From NCBI RefSeq assembly GCF_022385335.1, contig NZ_CP092431.1:5456001-5520000 (forward strand): 64,000 bases of DNA. The letters run 5' to 3'. This document shows positions 9,101-17,265 of the stretch, one piece after another; positions within the stretch are counted from its first letter, which is position 1, and every line of letters starts with the position of its first letter. The position numbers and the translations under genes were made by a program. The notes below the pieces were generated by a model. The model did not search any database. It was not told the DNA's origin and was given only the letters and a program-made list of their open reading frames with translations. This DNA is from Streptomyces deccanensis. Its GTDB lineage: Bacteria; Actinomycetota; Actinomycetes; Streptomycetales; Streptomycetaceae.

Positions 9101-10870
9101 TCAGGTCCTCGCCAGCAGCGTGGTGAGGACCTCCCGCAGTGCCGCCTCGGCGTCCGGGACCGGGCCCGGCGCCCGCCAGGCCACGAATCCGTCGGGCCGG
9201 ACGAGTACGGCGCCGCCGGGCGCCGTCCCGTGGACCGCCGCCCAGTCCGCGTCGCCCTCGGGCGTCAGCTCGGCGGCGGGGCCGTCGCCGATCCGGTACG
9301 AGGCCAGGGGGACGGACATCGCCTCGGCCAGCCGGAGGGCGGCCTCGTGCCAGCCGGCCGACCCGCCGTCCGCGCCGGCGCCGGTGCGGCCGTCCGCGTC
9401 CGCGTCGCTGAGCAGGACGAGCGAGCGCTCGTAGAGGTCGAGCGTGGAGATGTGTTCACCCCGGTGCCGTACGGCCAGGTGGGGCGCCCTGCTGCCCGGG
9501 GCGCCGGACAGGTCGAGGCGTTCCGGGACGACCGGGGTCGCGGGGTCGGCGCCGAGGACGGCACCCTGCGGATAGCGGTAGCCGAGGGCCACGTTGAGGA
9601 TGCCGCGCTGCGGGCCGCCGCCCCCGCCGACGCCGGGGGCCGGGGCGAAGCCGGGGTGGCTGTGCTCCACCGACCGGGCGGCGGCACGGGCGCTGGTCGC
9701 CTCCGCCACCGGCCGGCGCTCGGCGTCGTACGTGTCCAGCAGGCCCTCCCCGGCCCAGCCGCCGAGCACGGCCGCCAGCTTCCAGGCGAGGTTGTGGGCG
9801 TCCTGGATACCGGTGTTGGAGCCGAAGGCCCCGGTCGGGGACATCTCGTGGGCCGAGTCGCCGGCCAGGAAGACCCGTCCCGACCGGTAGCCGCGGGCGA
9901 CGCGCTGGGCGGCGTGCCAGGGGGCCTTGCCGGTGATCTCGACGTCGAGATCGGGCACCCCGATCGCGCGGCGGATGTGCTCGACGCACCTCTCCTCGGT
10001 GAACTCCTCCAGGGTTTCCCCGTGTTCGGGGTGCCAGGGCAGGTGGAAGACCCAGTTCTCCCGGTTGTCCACGGGCAGCAGCGCCCCGTCGGCGTCGGGG
10101 TTCGTCAGGTAGCAGACGATGAAGAGGCGGTTGCCGACGACCTCGGCGAGGCCGCGGGAGCGGAAGGTGACGCTGACGTTGTGGAACAGGTCGCCGGGGC
10201 CGCTCTGCCCGATGCCGAGCTGTTCGCGGATCGGGGAGCGGGGGCCGTCGGCGGCGACGAGGTAGTCCGCGCGGACCGTGGTGTCCTCGCCGGTCTCGCG
10301 GCTCTTGACGATCGCCGTGACACCGGAGGAGTCGCTGTCGAACGACAGCAGTTCGGTGTTGTAGCGCAGGTCGCCGCCGAGTCGCTGGGCGTGCTCGAAC
10401 AGCACCGGCTCCAGGTCGTTCTGGCTGCACAGGCACCAGGAGCTGGGGCTGAAGCGGGCGAGCCCGCCGCCCGCGTCGATCTCCTTGAAGAGCCACTCGC
10501 CCGCGTCGCCGACGAGGGTGGGTGTCTGGAGGATGCCGTGGTTGCCGGACAGGGTGGCGGCGGCCCGGCGGATGCCCGGCTCGACACCGGCCGCCCGGAA
10601 CAGCTCCATCGTGCGGACGTTGTTGCCCCGGCCGCGCGGGTGGATGGAGGTGCCGGCGTGCCGCTCCACCAGGGTGTGCGGCACCCCGAGGCGGCCCAGG
10701 AACACCGAGGTCGACAGGCCGACGAGGGACCCGCCGACGATGAGGACCGGGGTGCGGTGGTGGGTGGGGGTGCCGGTGGCGTCGGTCCGATCGGGCCTCT
10801 GCCCCGTCTTCGGGCTCTGCCCCGTCTTCGGGCTCCGCCCCGTCATCGGGCTCTGCTTCATCGCGTTCAT
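9101..10870 (-). CDS. whiE ORFVIII: FAD-dependent aromatic polyketide hydroxylase (whiE ORFVIII-like)
   Basis: 589 residues of the class A flavoprotein monooxygenase family. FAD motif PVLIVGGSLVGLSTSVFLGR near residue 40; DG motif DYLVAADGPRS; GD motif VFLAGDSAHEMSPTGAFGSN followed by GIQDAHNLAWKLA; a thioredoxin-like C-terminal domain follows. It probably hydroxylates the pigment polyketide using NAD(P)H and O2. Start ATG 10870 has GGAG eight bases upstream. The first 35 residues hold PKTGQS-type hexapeptide repeats and are not part of the fold. In S. coelicolor the homologue is divergent from ORFI, but here it is codirectional. Confidence 0.88.
   Translation of the reverse strand: MNAMKQSPMTGRSPKTGQSPKTGQRPDRTDATGTPTHHRTPVLIVGGSLVGLSTSVFLGRLGVPHTLVERHAGTSIHPRGRGNNVRTMELFRAAGVEPGIRRAAATLSGNHGILQTPTLVGDAGEWLFKEIDAGGGLARFSPSSWCLCSQNDLEPVLFEHAQRLGGDLRYNTELLSFDSDSSGVTAIVKSRETGEDTTVRADYLVAADGPRSPIREQLGIGQSGPGDLFHNVSVTFRSRGLAEVVGNRLFIVCYLTNPDADGALLPVDNRENWVFHLPWHPEHGETLEEFTEERCVEHIRRAIGVPDLDVEITGKAPWHAAQRVARGYRSGRVFLAGDSAHEMSPTGAFGSNTGIQDAHNLAWKLAAVLGGWAGEGLLDTYDAERRPVAEATSARAAARSVEHSHPGFAPAPGVGGGGGPQRGILNVALGYRYPQGAVLGADPATPVVPERLDLSGAPGSRAPHLAVRHRGEHISTLDLYERSLVLLSDADADGRTGAGADGGSAGWHEAALRLAEAMSVPLASYRIGDGPAAELTPEGDADWAAVHGTAPGGAVLVRPDGFVAWRAPGPVPDAEAALREVLTTLLART
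10797..10856 (-). repeat. 18-bp tandem repeat coding the hydroxylase N-terminus
   Basis: Three 18-base units (10797-10814, 10815-10832, 10833-10850; the first two identical, the third with two changes) plus a partial fourth. In the coding direction each unit reads a hexapeptide of the form PKTGQS. Confidence 0.85.
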
Positions 10871-11083
10871 CGCTCAACTCCAGCGCGTCGTGTCCGCCGA
10901 CTCGGCCGGGTGGGGCCGGGGGCTTCATCCATGCCCCGCGCACGCCCCGCACCGGGAGAACGGGACCGGGCTTCACCCGCATAGGGCCCTGGCGACGGCC
11001 CCGGGGCGGACCGCTCAGGTACTCGGGTGGAGCTGAGTACGTGCGCTCTGGGCGCGGAAGAGCCGTGCCGGGACGCTGGGTTC

Positions 11084-11524
11084 ATGAGCGAACGACTCCG
11101 CAAGACCGCCTCCCAGCTGCTGCCGGGCCTCGTGACGGCCGTGTCCGCCCTCGCCCTCTGGGCCCTCTGGCTGGGCTGGGACCAGCAGCGCGACCTGCAT
11201 CCTGACGGTTCGTCGACCGGCCCCTACGAGGCGTGGCAGGTGATCGGCCTGGTGCTGACCCTGCTGGTGCCGGTGTACTGGGCCGCGTCCCGACGGCACA
11301 TCACCGGCGCCGTGGCCGGCACCACGATCGGCCTGACGGTGGCCTCCTTCTACGACTGGTCGGACGACGCCAGCGGCCTCTACGGCATCGGCGTGACGAT
11401 GGTGATGCTGGGGACGATCGGGGTGACCACCGGTGTCTCGTTCCTGATCGCGGCCATCGGGGGCGGCGGAGGCGGAGGGGGCGGCGGGTCGCGGCCTCAG
11501 TCGACGGCCCCCATGACCTCGTAG
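11084..11524 (+). CDS. four-pass membrane protein, function unknown
   Basis: 146 residues. Hydrophobic segments lie near 13-31, 50-67, 75-90 and 102-125, with a polyglycine run near the C-terminus. Start ATG 11084 opens MSERLRKTASQLLPGL; earlier in-frame starts would add a Cys-containing non-membrane lead. The 3' end overlaps the convergent monooxygenase gene by 28 bases. I do not recognise the family and no operon partner is evident. Confidence 0.6.
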   Translation: MSERLRKTASQLLPGLVTAVSALALWALWLGWDQQRDLHPDGSSTGPYEAWQVIGLVLTLLVPVYWAASRRHITGAVAGTTIGLTVASFYDWSDDASGLYGIGVTMVMLGTIGVTTGVSFLIAAIGGGGGGGGGGSRPQSTAPMTS

Positions 11525-13059
11525 GCCTCGGGGTCGAACCGGGCCAGCCGTCGGCGCATACGGCCCGTCGACCACGGCCAGCTGAAGCTGTTCACGCCGT
11601 TGTCGTCGAGGTAGTAGCTGGAGCAGCCGCCCGCGTTGTAGACGGTCGACGGGAGGGCCTGCTGAAGCTCGGCGTCGAAGGCGGCCTGGACTTCGGGGCG
11701 TACGTCCATGCTGCTCCAGCCCGCCGCGCGAAAGTGGCGTATCGCGCCCGCCACATACGCCAGTTGGGCTTCGAGGACCGCGTACGCGGAGGAGTGGCCG
11801 GTGCCGAGGTGCGGGCCGAGGAGGACGAACGCATTCGGGAAGCCGCTGACGGTGGTGCCGAGGTAGGCGTCCGGACTGCCCTTCCAGTGGTCGTCGAGGC
11901 TGGTGCCGTCGGCGTCGAACACCCGGCGGGCGATGGGCATGTCGAGGATGTGGAAGCCGGTGCCCAGGATGATCGCGTCGACGTCGGCGCGGCTGCCGTC
12001 GGCGCCGAGGACGCTGCCGCCCTCGACGGCCTTCACCGCCGTCGCGTGCACGGCGACGTTGGGCCTGGTCAGGGCCGGATAGTAGGTGTTGGAGAGGAGG
12101 AGACGTTTGCAGCCCAGGGTGTAGTCGGGGGTCAGGGCCCGCCGCAGGTGGGGGTCCTTGACGGCGGCCCGGAGATGAAGGCTGCCCACCTTCTGTACCG
12201 CGCGCAGCAGGGCCGGGTGGCGGAAGCCGACGCCGAGGGCCTCCAGCGCCGCGTACTCCGCCGCGCGCAGTGCCCGTTGGGCGCCGGGGACGGTCCGCAG
12301 CAGTCGGCGTTCGGCGTTCGGCACCGGGTGGTCGGGCTTGGGCAGCACCCACTGGGCGGTGCGCTGGAACAGGTGCAGCCGGCCGACGCGGGGCTGGATC
12401 GCCGGCACGAACTGCACGGCCGAGGCGCCGCTGCCGACGACGGCCACCCGGGCGCCGGTGAGGTCGACGTCGTGGCGCCAGCGCGAGGAGTGGAAGACCT
12501 CGCCGGGGAAGTCGGCGAGGCCGGGTAGGTCGGGGAGCAGCGGTTGGTGCCAGGGCCCGGCCGCCGAGATCAGGAAGCGGGTGGTGTAGGTGCCGCGGGT
12601 CGTCTCGACGTGCCAGCGGGCGGCCGCCGGGTTCCACTGCGCGCGGGTGACCTCGGTGCCGTAGCGGATGAGGGGCGTGATGCCGTACGCGGCGGCCGTG
12701 TTCCGGAGGTAGCAGCGGATCTCGGGCTGGCCGGCGAAGGCCCGGGTCCACTCCGGGTTGGGCGCGAAGGAGTACGAGTAGAGGGCGGAGGGCACGTCGC
12801 AGGCGCAGCCCGGGTAGGTGTTGTCGCGCCAGGTGCCGCCGAGGTCGTCCGCCTTCTCGACGAGGACCAGGTCGCGGACGCCCGCCTCGCGCAGCTTGAT
12901 CGCCGCGCCGATGCCGGAGAGGCCGCTGCCGATGATCAGGGCCTCGACGTGGTGGGTCAGGGCCGCGCGGGCCTCGGTCGCCGGGGGAACTTCGGGGCCG
13001 TCGGGGTTCTCTAGAGCTTCGGGGTTCTCGGGGTTCTTGGGCTTCTCTGGGTGCGGCAT
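11497..13059 (-). CDS. Baeyer-Villiger-type flavin monooxygenase
   Basis: 520 residues. The FAD motif is ALIIGSGLSGIGAAIKL and the NADPH motif VAVVGSGASAVQFVPAI. Between them is the class B fingerprint F-x-G-x3-H-x3-W (FPGEVFHSSRWRHD), which marks Baeyer-Villiger monooxygenases. It would insert oxygen next to a ketone to give an ester or lactone. The start at 13059 lies one base after the patatin stop, with AGGAG overlapping that gene's end, so the two are co-translated. A coupled ketone-to-ester then ester-hydrolysis sequence is a reasonable inference. Substrate unknown. Confidence 0.88.
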   Translation of the reverse strand: MPHPEKPKNPENPEALENPDGPEVPPATEARAALTHHVEALIIGSGLSGIGAAIKLREAGVRDLVLVEKADDLGGTWRDNTYPGCACDVPSALYSYSFAPNPEWTRAFAGQPEIRCYLRNTAAAYGITPLIRYGTEVTRAQWNPAAARWHVETTRGTYTTRFLISAAGPWHQPLLPDLPGLADFPGEVFHSSRWRHDVDLTGARVAVVGSGASAVQFVPAIQPRVGRLHLFQRTAQWVLPKPDHPVPNAERRLLRTVPGAQRALRAAEYAALEALGVGFRHPALLRAVQKVGSLHLRAAVKDPHLRRALTPDYTLGCKRLLLSNTYYPALTRPNVAVHATAVKAVEGGSVLGADGSRADVDAIILGTGFHILDMPIARRVFDADGTSLDDHWKGSPDAYLGTTVSGFPNAFVLLGPHLGTGHSSAYAVLEAQLAYVAGAIRHFRAAGWSSMDVRPEVQAAFDAELQQALPSTVYNAGGCSSYYLDDNGVNSFSWPWSTGRMRRRLARFDPEAYEVMGAVD

Positions 13060-13060
13060 C

Positions 13061-14134
13061 TCAGGCTCCTGTCCGTGGGGCGGCGGTGGGTGCGGCGTCA
13101 CGGACGGCCTCATGGACGGCGTCACGGAGGGCGTCACCGGGGGCTTCGTGGGCGGTTTCGTCGGCGGCTTCGCGGAGCGCCTCGCGGACGTGGGCCCGTG
13201 TCGTGCGCAGGGCGGTCTCCAGGACCGTCAGGCGGCGTCGGGGGTCCATGAAGTTGCCGCCCATCACCTCCAGGTCGGCGGCGTCGGGCTCGATCCGGAC
13301 GACCCGGGTGCCCGTCGCCCGCAGCGCGGCGCACTCCGCGTCGAGCGTGCGGGTCATCGCCCGGCGCAGCAGGGCCTCCGCCCGGCCGAGCCCCCGGCGC
13401 GGGCCGGGGGAGCGGGAGCTCATCGGCGCGACGACGTACACCTCGTCGAGCCCGCTCGGCACGAGCAGGTCGGCGGAGGCGGTGGAGAGGATGCCGCCGT
13501 CGGCGTACCGCCCGCCCCCGATGCGCACGGGCGGGAACCAGCCCGGCACCGCCCAGGACGCCCGGAGCGCGTCCCGCAGGGCGGCCGGGCGCGTGTCGGG
13601 GTGCCCGAAGACCGTACGGCGGCCCGTGTCGAAGTCGGTCGCCACCAGCCAGGTCGCCGGATGCGGGACCCACTGCCCGGCGGGGACGAGGGAGTCCGCG
13701 AGCGCCGCCAGCCATCGGGTGTCGCCGCGGCCCTGGGGCAGCAGACCGGACAGCCCGGCCATGGTGGGGGCGGTGCCACGCAGGGCGCGGCGGGCCAGCC
13801 CGGGGGAGCCGAGGAAGGCCGCGGGCCGGGGCGGGAGCGCCCGGGGCGGGGAGGCGAAGTGGCGGAGGAGGTCGGGGCGGGCGTCCGGGCGGCCCAGTTG
13901 CGCGGCCAGCAGCTCCTCCACGCCCACGCCCGCGCCGAGCAGTGTCGCGATCTCGGCCCCGGCGGAGGTGCCGACCAGGACGTCGGCCTCGCGCGGATCC
14001 CAATCCAGGGCTCGCCGCAGCGCGTGCAGGGCGGCGATCGTCCAGGCCGCGCCGAGCGTGCCGCCGCAGCCCAGTACGAGTCCTCGGGTGGGGGGCGTGG
14101 TCGTGCGTGTACTCGGAGCGGTCACCGCGTTCAC
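13061..14134 (-). CDS. patatin-like phospholipase/esterase
   Basis: 357 residues. The oxyanion loop is GLVLGCGGTLGAAW and the serine nucleophile is in VLVGTSAGAEIA. The Asp of the catalytic dyad lies in GGRYADGG. Patatins hydrolyse acyl esters using this Ser-Asp dyad. The C-terminal tail is rich in EA/DAV repeats. It is the first gene of a two-gene operon with the monooxygenase and divergent from a TetR gene. Confidence 0.87.
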   Translation of the reverse strand: MNAVTAPSTRTTTPPTRGLVLGCGGTLGAAWTIAALHALRRALDWDPREADVLVGTSAGAEIATLLGAGVGVEELLAAQLGRPDARPDLLRHFASPPRALPPRPAAFLGSPGLARRALRGTAPTMAGLSGLLPQGRGDTRWLAALADSLVPAGQWVPHPATWLVATDFDTGRRTVFGHPDTRPAALRDALRASWAVPGWFPPVRIGGGRYADGGILSTASADLLVPSGLDEVYVVAPMSSRSPGPRRGLGRAEALLRRAMTRTLDAECAALRATGTRVVRIEPDAADLEVMGGNFMDPRRRLTVLETALRTTRAHVREALREAADETAHEAPGDALRDAVHEAVRDAAPTAAPRTGA

Positions 14135-14139
14135 ATCCC

Positions 14140-14227
14140 GATACTCGTCACTCGATGTCGGATATTCAGATACTCGGATACTCAGGTAATCCAGATGCCA
14201 GCGAGATCCGGATACTAGTGGTATCCG
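14140..14227. promoter_or_regulatory. operator-like region between patatin and TetR genes
   Basis: AT-rich island in GC-rich surroundings. It holds a perfect inverted repeat CGGATAC-N5-GTATCCG (14209-14227) and three direct GATACTC heptamers (14140, 14169, 14177) plus one GATATTC (14161). Binding of the adjacent TetR protein is inferred from position and symmetry. Confidence 0.65.
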
Positions 14228-14298
14228 AAATGGTTGGACAGCCCCTTGCCGGAGATAGGATCCGGGGATCCGCGAGCCACCTGGAGAGGGAGCGAGAC

Positions 14299-14904
14299 AT
14301 GGCCCGCCTCAGCCGCGTCGAGAGTCAGGAACGGACGCGTGAGCGGCTGGTCGCCACCGCGCGGCAGCTGTTCCTCTCCCACGGCTACGCCGCCACCTCG
14401 CTCAGCGACGTCGCCGAGACGGCCGGCTACTCCAAGGGCGCCGTCTACTCCAACTTCCGCAGCAAGGACCACCTGTGCCTCGCCGCCCTCGACGACATCC
14501 GGGCCGAACAGCTGGCGCTGCTCACGGACGCCGTCATGGGCGAGGCCGGGATCGAGGACCGGCTCGCGGCCTTCGCCGCGTGGGCGGAGGCGCACATCGG
14601 CGACGAGGCGTGGACCACGCTGGAGGTCGAGTTCCTCACCAGCGCGCGGCACGACGCCGAGCTGCGGGGCGAGATCGCCGTACGGGTCGCGGTGATTCGT
14701 GAGGCTCTCGCCCACCTGCTCGACGCGCTCGCCCTGGAGCTGGGCGTCGCCCCGGCGATGCCCGCCGACCGCGCCGCGATGACCCTCCTCAGCCTGGGCA
14801 TAGGCCTCGGCGTCCAACGCGTCGCCGACCCGACGGTCCCCACGGCCGTCCTGACGGAGACGCTGCGGCTGGTGCTGCGGATGGGCGACCGGGCGGAGGG
14901 GTGA
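14299..14904 (+). CDS. TetR-family transcriptional regulator
   Basis: 201 residues. N-terminal helix-turn-helix SLSDVAETAGYSKGAVYSNF near residues 34-53, then an all-helical ligand-binding domain ending MGDRAEG. Start ATG 14299 sits behind GAGAGGGAG. It is divergent from the patatin/Baeyer-Villiger operon across a region of repeats. The likely target is that operon plus itself, with an unknown lipophilic inducer. Confidence 0.92.
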   Translation: MARLSRVESQERTRERLVATARQLFLSHGYAATSLSDVAETAGYSKGAVYSNFRSKDHLCLAALDDIRAEQLALLTDAVMGEAGIEDRLAAFAAWAEAHIGDEAWTTLEVEFLTSARHDAELRGEIAVRVAVIREALAHLLDALALELGVAPAMPADRAAMTLLSLGIGLGVQRVADPTVPTAVLTETLRLVLRMGDRAEG

Positions 14905-14953
14905 CCGGGCGGAGGGGGTGACCAGGTGGAGGGGGACCGGGCCGCAGGCCGCG

Positions 14954-16414
14954 TCAGGCCCGTCCCCGGGTCTCCGCCGCGCGGCGGGCCAGGGAGTCGA
15001 AGACGACGGCGACGAGCAGCACGCCGCCGGTGATCATGAACTGGACGGCGGGCTGGACGCCCAGCAGGGCCATGCCCGAGGCGATGGACTGGATGATGAG
15101 GACGCCCAGCAGGGCGGACCAGGTCGAGCCACGGCCGCCGAAGAGGCTGGTGCCGCCGATGACGGCGGCGGCGATGGCGTTGATCAGCAGCATCCCGGAG
15201 CCCGGGACCTGGGTCGCCGACGTGAGCCGGGACGCGACGAACAGACCGCCCACGGCGGCCAGCGTCCCCGACACCACGAACACGGCGATCCGTACGCGCG
15301 ACACGTCGACGCCGGACCGCCGGGCCGCCTCCACTCCGCTGCCCAGCGCGAGGACCTGACGGCCGTAGACCGTGCGGCGCAGGAAGAGGTCCGCGGCGAT
15401 GACGACACCGAGGAAGATCAGCAGCGCCAGCGGCAGGCCCTCGAAACGGCCCAGGACGTGGACGGTGGCGAACGAGGCCAGCGCGAGCAGCGCCGTCCGC
15501 ACCCAGATGTCGCCCCTCGCCCGGTACGGCATCCCGGCCGCGCCCCGGCGTCGGCGGTCGCGGAGGCACAGGAGGAGGTACGCGAGCGGACCGAGCGCCG
15601 CCAGGCCGTAGGTGACGGCGGCGGAGCCGAAGGCGCGGCTGGTCAGCTCGGCGACCAGGCCGTCGTCGCTGAAGCTGATGGAGCTCTCCGGCCCCAGGAG
15701 GTAGAGCATCAGGCCGTTCCAGGCCAGCAGGCCCGCGAGGGTGACGACGAACGCGGGCACGCCGATCTTGGTGAACACGAACCCGTGGAGCGCCCCGGCC
15801 GCCGCGCCGCAGGCCACCGCGACGAGTACGGCGAACCCCTCCGGCATGCCGTGGTTGACGTTCAGTGCGGCGAACAGGGCGCCGGAGAGGCCGGCCAGCG
15901 AACCCACCGAGAGGTCGATCTCGCCGATCAGCAGCACGAAGACGACGCCGACGGCGACCATGCCGGTGCCGACGATCTCGACGCTGAGGACGGAGAGGTT
16001 GCGCGGGGAGAGGAAGTTCTCGTTGAGGCTCTGGAAGACGATCCAGGTCACGGCGAGGGCGAGAAGCGCGGGCACCGGGCCGAGTTCGCCCTCGTGCACC
16101 CTGCGGCGCACGGCGTGGGCGTACGCGCGGGGGCGGTCGCCGTACCACCGGCGTACGGCGTGGGACGGGCGTCCGGCCTCGGGGGACCGCTGCCCGCCGT
16201 ACCACCGACGCCCCGCGCGCGACCGACGCCCGGCGTGCGACCGGCGCCCGGCGTGCGACGGGCTTCCGGCGTGAGACGGGCCTCCGGCCTGCGACCGCCG
16301 CCCGCCGTACCACCGCCGTCCGCCGTACCACCGCCGCCCGCCCTGCGAGCGGTGCGCGTCGTCCCCCGGGCCCTCTTCCCGGGGGCTTTCCTCTCCGTTC
16401 CCCCTCACGGCCAT
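14954..16414 (-). CDS. sugar ABC transporter permease (XylH type) with repeat N-terminus
   Basis: 486 residues. The core from about residue 100 has about ten hydrophobic segments, with family stretches VLLIGEIDLSVGSLAGLSG and AAVIGGTSLFGGRGS, typical of the ribose/xylose-type BPD_transp_2 permeases. Start ATG 16414 has CCGGAGGAGAC upstream and overlaps the ATPase stop by ten bases, which supports it. The consequence is an unusual 90-residue Arg/Gly/Tyr/Ser tail built of hexapeptide repeats (RRWYGG, RRSHAG, SPSHAG), normally only about 30 residues in this family. A start nearer GELGPVPALL cannot be excluded. Confidence 0.88.
   Translation of the reverse strand: MAVRGNGEESPREEGPGDDAHRSQGGRRWYGGRRWYGGRRSQAGGPSHAGSPSHAGRRSHAGRRSRAGRRWYGGQRSPEAGRPSHAVRRWYGDRPRAYAHAVRRRVHEGELGPVPALLALAVTWIVFQSLNENFLSPRNLSVLSVEIVGTGMVAVGVVFVLLIGEIDLSVGSLAGLSGALFAALNVNHGMPEGFAVLVAVACGAAAGALHGFVFTKIGVPAFVVTLAGLLAWNGLMLYLLGPESSISFSDDGLVAELTSRAFGSAAVTYGLAALGPLAYLLLCLRDRRRRGAAGMPYRARGDIWVRTALLALASFATVHVLGRFEGLPLALLIFLGVVIAADLFLRRTVYGRQVLALGSGVEAARRSGVDVSRVRIAVFVVSGTLAAVGGLFVASRLTSATQVPGSGMLLINAIAAAVIGGTSLFGGRGSTWSALLGVLIIQSIASGMALLGVQPAVQFMITGGVLLVAVVFDSLARRAAETRGRA
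16138..16337 (-). repeat. degenerate 18-bp tandem repeats in permease 5' end
   Basis: Roughly eleven imperfect 18-base units in register with the reading frame, each giving a six-residue unit of RRWYGG or RRSHAG type. Third-position GC stays high, so the array looks translated. Confidence 0.7.
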
Positions 16415-17181
16415 GTCTCCTCCGGGTCGGTCGGGGGGTGGCCCGCGGTGTTGTCCACCGCGCCGGTGATGGAGGAGATGATCTGTTCCTGGGAGGTCGT
16501 GCTGACGTCGAACAGGCCGTTGTTGCGGCCGAGGCGCAGGACGGCGATCCGGTCGGCGACGGCCTTGATGTCCCCCATGTTGTGGCTGATGAGGAGCACT
16601 CCGGTGCCCCGGTCGCGCAGTTCCTCGATGAGGTCGAGGAGCTGGTTGGTCTGTTCGAGGCCCAGGGAGGCGGTGGGCTCGTCGAGCAGGAGCAGCCGGG
16701 GGGCGCTCACGAACGAGCGGGTGATCGCGACGACCTGCCGCTGGCCGCCCGACAGCGTGGCGAGCGGGACGCGGACGTCGGGGATGCGGATGGAGAGGGT
16801 GCGCAGCAGCTCGCGGGTGCGGCGCTCCATCTCCACCTCGTCGAGGACGCCGAAGCGGTGGATCTCCCGGCCGAGGAAGAGGTTGCCGACGACGTCGAGG
16901 TGGCCGCACATCGCGAGGTCCTGGTAGACGGCCGCGATCCCGAGGAGCTGGGCGTCCTGGGGGCGTCTGATCTGGACGGGTTCGCCCTCCCACTCGATGA
17001 CGCCCTTGTCGGGGGGCCCGACCCCCGAGATCACCTTGACCAGCGTGGATTTCCCGGCGGCGTTGTCGCCGACCAGGGCGACCACCTCACCGGCCCTGAT
17101 CTCCAGTTCGACGTCCACCAGCGCGTGGACGGCGGCGAAACGCTTGGAGACGCCGCGCAACGCCAGCAGGGGCTGGACCAC
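16405..17181 (-). CDS. sugar ABC transporter ATPase (XylG type, single domain)
   Basis: 258 residues with one complete nucleotide-binding domain: Walker A GDNAAGKST, signature LSGGQRQ, Walker B LLLLDEP and switch His in LLISHNM. It powers import by the adjacent permease. Many XylG/RbsA ATPases are fused duplicates of about 500 residues; this is the shorter one-domain form common in actinobacteria. Start GTG 17181 follows AGGAGG with seven-base spacing. Gene order is binding protein, ATPase, permease. Confidence 0.92.
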   Translation of the reverse strand: MVQPLLALRGVSKRFAAVHALVDVELEIRAGEVVALVGDNAAGKSTLVKVISGVGPPDKGVIEWEGEPVQIRRPQDAQLLGIAAVYQDLAMCGHLDVVGNLFLGREIHRFGVLDEVEMERRTRELLRTLSIRIPDVRVPLATLSGGQRQVVAITRSFVSAPRLLLLDEPTASLGLEQTNQLLDLIEELRDRGTGVLLISHNMGDIKAVADRIAVLRLGRNNGLFDVSTTSQEQIISSITGAVDNTAGHPPTDPEETWP

Positions 17182-17265
17182 CGGGTCACCTCCTGGACGG
17201 GGCGGACAGGGCTGACGGGGCCGCTGGGGCTCACGGGGCTGCGGGGCCCACAGGGTTGCTGGGGC

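Noticed and set aside
10797..10856. Possible CRISPR array
   Set aside because: The repeats are in frame, without spacers, and encode a tail on a gene; no cas genes were seen.
8618..10984. 788-codon plus-strand frame over the surface protein and hydroxylase genes
   Set aside because: Low-complexity valine/glycine/arginine translation with no motifs; antisense to a well-supported flavoprotein.
11027..11083. Earlier start for the four-pass membrane protein
   Set aside because: It adds a short non-membrane lead with two Cys and no ribosome site; ATG 11084 is the natural start.
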